Of a DNA stretch of 18,742 nucleotides, positions 14,114 to 18,742 are shown piece by piece; position 1 is the stretch's first letter, and each line of letters begins with the position of its first letter. The notes beneath the pieces were generated by a model that was given only the letters and a program-made list of their open reading frames with translations, did not search any database and had not been told where the DNA came from. A program made the position numbers and the translations under genes. Where the stretch lies: contig DKAI01000195.1 in NCBI GenBank assembly GCA_002450755.1, forward strand, positions 1 through 18,742, read 5' to 3'. Source of the stretch: Deltaproteobacteria bacterium UBA6930 (lineage in GTDB: Bacteria > Myxococcota_A > UBA9160 > UBA6930).

Positions 14114-15835
14114 ATGAGGCTTACGAGAAGATCATTTATGCGCACGTTGGTGCAAACTGGGGCCCTCGCAGCTGTGGGCTGTACGGATCGTAGAAATGAG
14201 TTCGAAAATCTGTGGGAAAAACCTTTCAGGTCTGTACCAGATGGTTCTAATTTAACCCATCATGTTTCCCCAGACCTCGATGCAAATATCATTCTTCGTT
14301 GGGGTGATCCTATTCTTGAAAATGCGCCTGCGTGGGCCCCAGGAAAACCTAATCCAGAAGCACAGTCCCTCCAGTTTGGTTACAACAACGATTATCTGGC
14401 CCTTTTCGAGAATGGCCCAGATCGTTTTCTGCTTGTTGCGAACCACGAATACGTGAATCCAGAGATGATGTTTGCCGCGAGACATAGGGGAGGCAATGGC
14501 AGTGTGGCTCATCAAATGGCTGCGGTAGGGCTTTCAGTTGTCGAATTGGTGAGAACGGGTTCCTCATTTGTGCCTACTCCTAGCCCGCTAGCGCGCAGAA
14601 TCTCGGCTACGACTCCGATAGAGCTTTCGGGACCGGCAGCTAATTCGGCGTTGCTATGCACTTCTGCTGATTCGGAAGGGATGAAGGTTTTGGGTACTTT
14701 CGGTAACTGTGCTGGGGGTGTGACGCCTTGGGGAACCGTCCTCTCTTGCGAAGAAAATTTTCAGTCTTATTTCAGATACCCTGAAAAAAAAGGACCTATT
14801 GCTCGAAGATACCGAATGGGGTCGGGGAGACTACAATGGCATGCTGTCGATTCGCGGTTCAATTATTGGTATGAGCCCCATGAAAGCAATCGATTTGGCT
14901 GGGTAGTTGAGGTGGATCCCTGGGCGCCGAAGGCCGTACCGATAAAAAGAACAGCTCTCGGTCGGTTCGCACACGAATCGGCTGAGTTGATTTTGTCTCC
15001 GGATAATCGAGTAGTAGTGTACTTAGGCGACGATGCACCCGGCGAGTTCCTCTACCGATTCGTAAGTGACGAAAGGTGGATTGGAGGACAGACAGGTCTT
15101 CAAGCTGGGAAAATACTGGATTTCGGGACTCTTTCGGTTGCTCAATTTTCACATGACGGGAAAGTTCGCTGGTTACCGTTGAGGCCTGGCATTGGTCAAT
15201 TGGTCGAAAGCAATGGATTTTCATCACTTGCTGATATTGTTGTCAACGTGAGGGTGGCAGCTTCTTTGGTTGGAGCGACACCCCTGGATAGGCCTGAGGA
15301 TGTGCAACCTTTAGGTGAACATGTTTGGGTAGCTTTGACCGGTCACGGAAGTCGCCAGGCAGGACAAAAGCCTGTAGGGTCCGTGGTCCCTTTCGCTCGA
15401 ATGGGTCAGATTCTAAGGCTGACTTCTCCAGATGGCGATCATACTGCTGAATACTTTAGATGGGAGGTCATACTATCGGGGGGAAATGTTTGGAAAGACT
15501 CTGACCTTCTCGCCGGACCCGATAATCTCGCGCATGATCCAGGGGGAAGGCTTCTAATTGCGACTGATCAAGGTAGGAGGAAATCCGAAACTGGATCTCA
15601 GGATGCGTTGTACCGAATGGACGATCAAGGGCGCGTCATGGAAGAAATTTTCCGAGGTCCCCTGGGTAGCGAAATTTGTGGGCCCTGCCTTTCGCCGGAT
15701 AACCTAGGGGTTTGGCTTTCTGTACAGCACCCGGGCGCCGGAGGGACTTGGTCGAATCCGACCACTCGTTGGCCCGATTTTGATTCATCTATGCCCCCCA
15801 GGCCTGCGGTCGTTGCCTTAACTCCTAGAAGCTGA
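14114..15835 (+). CDS. Tat-exported PhoX-family phosphatase (DUF839)
   Basis: This 573-aa exported protein belongs to the PhoX/DUF839 family; characterised members are iron- and calcium-dependent alkaline phosphatases that release phosphate from organic phosphoesters. The N-terminus is a twin-arginine signal, TRRSFMR, with Arg5-Arg6, consistent with folded export with metals loaded. Cys23 in AAVGC could be a lipobox, making it a lipoprotein, though Ala at -3 is less usual. Family motifs: GNCAGGVTPWGTVLSCEEN with Cys199 and Glu213/Glu214, GRFAHESA, YLGDDAPGEFLYRF, PDNLAHDPGGRLLIATD and GPCLSPDNLGVWLSVQHPG. ATG 14114 has TAGG 6 nt upstream. It is divergent from the SH3b-anchor gene; the 89-nt gap shows no clear Pho box by eye. 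Phosphatase activity is inferred from family; some DUF839 proteins are uncharacterised. Confidence 0.88.
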   Translation: MRLTRRSFMRTLVQTGALAAVGCTDRRNEFENLWEKPFRSVPDGSNLTHHVSPDLDANIILRWGDPILENAPAWAPGKPNPEAQSLQFGYNNDYLALFENGPDRFLLVANHEYVNPEMMFAARHRGGNGSVAHQMAAVGLSVVELVRTGSSFVPTPSPLARRISATTPIELSGPAANSALLCTSADSEGMKVLGTFGNCAGGVTPWGTVLSCEENFQSYFRYPEKKGPIARRYRMGSGRLQWHAVDSRFNYWYEPHESNRFGWVVEVDPWAPKAVPIKRTALGRFAHESAELILSPDNRVVVYLGDDAPGEFLYRFVSDERWIGGQTGLQAGKILDFGTLSVAQFSHDGKVRWLPLRPGIGQLVESNGFSSLADIVVNVRVAASLVGATPLDRPEDVQPLGEHVWVALTGHGSRQAGQKPVGSVVPFARMGQILRLTSPDGDHTAEYFRWEVILSGGNVWKDSDLLAGPDNLAHDPGGRLLIATDQGRRKSETGSQDALYRMDDQGRVMEEIFRGPLGSEICGPCLSPDNLGVWLSVQHPGAGGTWSNPTTRWPDFDSSMPPRPAVVALTPRS

Positions 15836-15878
15836 TTTCAAGCTTTCAAGGAGTCCTAAATCAGACTAGAATTGAGCT

Positions 15879-18742
15879 GTGTCCAATGGTTATTCTCTAG
15901 ACGACAAGTACTTGTTAGATTCGGGTAGAGTTGCCATGACTGGCATCCAGGCTCTGGTTCGTCTTCCGATTGTGCAGAGCCGATTAGACCTAAAAGCAGG
16001 ATACAAAGTCGGTACCTTCATAACCGGCTACCAGGGATCTCCACTTGGAGAATACGATAAGCAATTGGCTCGGACGGAAAGGATTTTGTCGGAGCACAAT
16101 GTAATCTGGCAGCCTGGCATTAATGAAGAGGTTGCTGCCACGGCACTCTACGGAGCGCAACTTTTAGGAAACTTTCCACACGAAAACTATGACGGCGTTG
16201 TTTCGATCTGGTACGGGAAAACTCCTGGTGTAGATCGGACAGGTGATGCCTTTAGGCACGGGAATTTTTTAGGTACAGGTCCCATGGGTGGAGCTGTAGC
16301 GTTGGCAGGCGATGACCTCGCCTGCAAGAGTTCAACAATCCCTGGGGATAGCACGGTTTCTTTTTACGACCTGTCTTTTCCGGTCTTTTATCCAGGAGAT
16401 CCGTCAGAAGTTGTTGATCTGGGGCTGCACGCGATCGCGATGTCTCGATACAGCGGGCTTTGGACAGCTCTCAAAATTGTTACTAACGTCGCTGATGGCG
16501 GAGCGTTGGTTGATCTAAACCCGCCTACACCGAGGCGCATTCCCGACTTTAAAATTGATGGGACTACTTATCGTAAGAGTCAGGACATACGGCTGCTTCC
16601 TCCTTGGTCGCTGGAAATGGAGAGGCAAATTTATGAGGATCGAACGCAAGCAGCACATGCCTACGCTCGCGCAAATGAAATAGATAAAGTTACCGTCAAT
16701 ACACCTGAAGATAGGATAGGCTTGGTAGCCGCAGGGAAAACCTATCGTGATCTCCTGCATGCCCTAGATATTCTTGAGCTTGGTGATGAGGAACTCCATC
16801 GATTTGGCATTCGTTTGTATAAGCCCGCTCTAATTTCTCCCTTAGAACCTGAAAGCCTACGAAAGTTTGCCGCAGGTCTCTCGGAGATAATCGTAATCGA
16901 AGATAAGCGCGGATTTATTGAAACCCAAATTCGCGATTTGCTGTATAACCTTTCTTCAAGGCCACTTGTATATGGAAAGAAAGATGCTTATGGAAGTACT
17001 CTTTTTCCATCCCATGGAGAACTCCTCGCAGATCAAATTGCGGTCGCACTTGCTGGTGCGCTTGCTGACCGATTGCGGTGGCCCGCACTCAGAGATCGAG
17101 TCTTAACTATCGAAGAAATTGATAGAAGGGACTACTCAGAAGTAACAGGTCGAACTCCATATTTTTGCAGTGGCTGTCCTCACAACAGTTCCACGATTCT
17201 TCCGGAAGGTTCTGACCATGCAGGCGGTGGTATTGGTTGCCACGCTATGGCTTTATGGATGGATAGAGGGATTTCCTGGCTTCCTCAAATGGGTGGAGAG
17301 GGAGCATGCTGGCTTGGACTTTCTCCCTTTACAGAAAAAGAACATGTCTTTCAGAACGTAGGAGATGGAACATTTGCGCATTCGGCTAGTAAATCTCTTG
17401 AGGCGTGTGTAGCTGCGGACGTAAATATCACTTTTCGTATTTTGTATAACTCAGCGGTAGCCATGACGGGTGGACAAGATGTTGTTGGTTTAAGTTCGCC
17501 GTTAGAATTAGCTCGCCAATTAGAGGCTCAAGGCGTCCAAAGAATCGTACTGGTTACGGATGAGGTGGAACAGTATGACAAGAAAGATTTAGGGCCGAGG
17601 ACTGACCTTCAAGGCCGGGAACAATATGACAAGGTGATGAAGGAACTTCGAGATATATCCGGAGTTACAGTAATAATTTTTGATCAGCAGTGTGCTGCCG
17701 AAAAACGCAGAGAGAGAAAGAGAGGCGTTCAGAAGACACCGAAAAAACGAATTTTCATTAACGAGAGTGTCTGCGAGGGTTGTGGAGACTGTGGTGCAAA
17801 ATCCAACTGCTTGTCCGTTATGCCCGTAGAAACGGAGTTTGGTCGCAAAACTCGTATTCATCAATCGTCGTGTAATATGGACTATTCGTGTCTTGAAGGG
17901 GACTGCCCTTCGTTTATGACCGTGGAGCTCTCTTCTGAGGTTCAAAAAGCGCCGGTGGTGCCTATTGTTGAACTTGACGAAAGCCTACCAGATCCGGATC
18001 TCCCCTCTCTTACGAGTCCACACCAGTCAATGTTGATCGGAGTTGGGGGTACGGGAGTCGTAACGGTAGACGCACTGCTTGTTACTGCGACCTTGCTCGA
18101 TGGAAATTTTGCCGTCCATCTGGATCAGACGGGTCTCTCGCAAAAAGGAGGTGCCGTCCTTTCAAATCTTATTGTCTCGGATAAGCCGATCCTTCGAAGC
18201 AGTAAGATTTCCGCTGGAGAGGCAGACCTCGTGTTAGCTTTTGACGTGCTTGCAGCCGCTAGCCCCGACAACCTAAGGCGTTGTGAGCCTTCTCGCACTA
18301 CCTTAGTTGCCAACTCTTCACTGATTCCAACTGCGCAGACGATAGTTGATATTTCAAATCCTCAGACTCCCGTTGAAATGCTCCAAAAAAGTATGCATTC
18401 CTTTATCAATTCGAAACTTTCTCATTGGATTGATGCTGAATCAATCTGTCAAGAGTTATTTGGTGACAGCGTTGCGGTGAACGTGTTCCTTGTAGGTGTT
18501 GCTTTTCAACTTGGTAAACTGCCCATTTCTTCTGCTTCGATAGAGAAAGCAATAGAGTTAAACGGCGTACAAGTAGAGAAAAATATTGCGGCATTCCGAT
18601 GGGGTAGAACTTGCATTGAAGACAGATCGGCCTTGGAACAAAAATTAGCCCCTACCTCGATTGTGGGTGTTTCTTCTCCTGAAGAGAAGCTTTTACGATT
18701 TGATCGAAAGTCTGTGAAACATTTCTCCGATTTGGTCGAATT
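15879..18742 (+). CDS. fused indolepyruvate-type 2-oxoacid:ferredoxin oxidoreductase, partial (3' end outside window)
   Basis: This enzyme decarboxylates a 2-oxoacid (arylpyruvate or branched-chain, by family) to acyl-CoA and passes electrons to ferredoxin. The frame is open for 954 codons to the window edge; full-length relatives have about 1150-1190 residues, so roughly 200 are missing. Order: pyrimidine-binding domain (TGYQGSPLGEYD with INEEVAATA); thiamine pyrophosphate domain with YFCSGCPHN, Gly495-Asp-Gly497 and NSAVAMTGGQ; a cysteine-rich iron-sulfur region (Cys632, 635, 638, 644 and Cys665, 671, 676); and the gamma domain (GVGGTGVVTVDALL, HLDQTGLSQKGGAV). Bacterial members join these as one chain, unlike archaeal IorAB. 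The GTG at 15879 is the first start after an in-frame TGA at 15873 and matches the family N-terminus (SLDDKY). Its Shine-Dalgarno is weak. No frameshift or internal stop was found. Confidence 0.93.
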   Translation, partial: MSNGYSLDDKYLLDSGRVAMTGIQALVRLPIVQSRLDLKAGYKVGTFITGYQGSPLGEYDKQLARTERILSEHNVIWQPGINEEVAATALYGAQLLGNFPHENYDGVVSIWYGKTPGVDRTGDAFRHGNFLGTGPMGGAVALAGDDLACKSSTIPGDSTVSFYDLSFPVFYPGDPSEVVDLGLHAIAMSRYSGLWTALKIVTNVADGGALVDLNPPTPRRIPDFKIDGTTYRKSQDIRLLPPWSLEMERQIYEDRTQAAHAYARANEIDKVTVNTPEDRIGLVAAGKTYRDLLHALDILELGDEELHRFGIRLYKPALISPLEPESLRKFAAGLSEIIVIEDKRGFIETQIRDLLYNLSSRPLVYGKKDAYGSTLFPSHGELLADQIAVALAGALADRLRWPALRDRVLTIEEIDRRDYSEVTGRTPYFCSGCPHNSSTILPEGSDHAGGGIGCHAMALWMDRGISWLPQMGGEGACWLGLSPFTEKEHVFQNVGDGTFAHSASKSLEACVAADVNITFRILYNSAVAMTGGQDVVGLSSPLELARQLEAQGVQRIVLVTDEVEQYDKKDLGPRTDLQGREQYDKVMKELRDISGVTVIIFDQQCAAEKRRERKRGVQKTPKKRIFINESVCEGCGDCGAKSNCLSVMPVETEFGRKTRIHQSSCNMDYSCLEGDCPSFMTVELSSEVQKAPVVPIVELDESLPDPDLPSLTSPHQSMLIGVGGTGVVTVDALLVTATLLDGNFAVHLDQTGLSQKGGAVLSNLIVSDKPILRSSKISAGEADLVLAFDVLAAASPDNLRRCEPSRTTLVANSSLIPTAQTIVDISNPQTPVEMLQKSMHSFINSKLSHWIDAESICQELFGDSVAVNVFLVGVAFQLGKLPISSASIEKAIELNGVQVEKNIAAFRWGRTCIEDRSALEQKLAPTSIVGVSSPEEKLLRFDRKSVKHFSDLVE

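Noticed and set aside
16312..18594. Scattered short open frames on both strands in the last 2.9 kb, suggesting a decayed region
   Set aside because: One continuous plus-strand frame from 15879 to the edge encodes an intact oxidoreductase. The short frames are out-of-frame shadows.
1..18742. CRISPR array, tRNA, rRNA, insertion sequence or phage genes
   Set aside because: No regularly spaced repeats, cloverleaf-like sequence, transposase or integrase motifs were found on either strand by reading.

Overview
This 18.7-kb window is densely coded bacterial chromosome from a Gram-negative organism. Two lipid A/LPS genes (lpxD and kdsB) prove an LPS-bearing outer membrane. The YgiM-type SH3/anchor protein, the lpxD-rnhB neighbourhood, TruD and the fused indolepyruvate-type ferredoxin oxidoreductase all fit Pseudomonadota, most likely a gammaproteobacterium-like marine or environmental lineage. 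That placement is an inference; no rRNA or tRNA gene is present to confirm it. Base composition looks close to balanced by eye, and it does not change abruptly. I see no insertion sequence, phage gene, CRISPR array or integration site.

Layout. (1) 106-5362, plus strand: an aldehyde dehydrogenase, then a tightly packed run of tandem universal stress protein, lpxD, rnhB and truD. Gaps in that run are -1, 3 and 6 nt. cysK follows after 58 nt. (2) 6378-6553: an AT-rich gap with an array of TGAAT/ATTCA half-sites and a possible promoter. It is followed by polA, whose stop codon overlaps the TTG start of a small NrtS-like membrane protein. (3) kdsB lies on the minus strand and overlaps the 3' end of the nrtS-like gene by 52 bp. 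(4) 10360-13403, plus strand: an apparent three-gene operon of enoyl-CoA hydratase/isomerase-family protein, haloalkane dehalogenase and AtoE-type short-chain fatty acid transporter. (5) A minus-strand SH3b/coiled-coil/membrane-anchor protein, then a plus-strand Tat-exported PhoX-type phosphatase. (6) 15879 to the window end: the first 954 codons of a fused 2-oxoacid (indolepyruvate-like) ferredoxin oxidoreductase, uninterrupted and cut by the window edge.

The genes mix housekeeping (DNA replication and repair, tRNA modification, cysteine and LPS synthesis) with scavenging metabolism: organohalide hydrolysis, CoA-ester chemistry, organic acid transport, extracytoplasmic phosphatase, and aldehyde and 2-oxoacid oxidation. 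No wholly new system is evident. The points most worth a second look are the isomerase-dehalogenase-transporter operon, an RNase HII whose GRG signature reads GMG, a DNA polymerase I with a degenerate proofreading domain, the half-site array before polA, and the polA/nrtS/kdsB overlaps.
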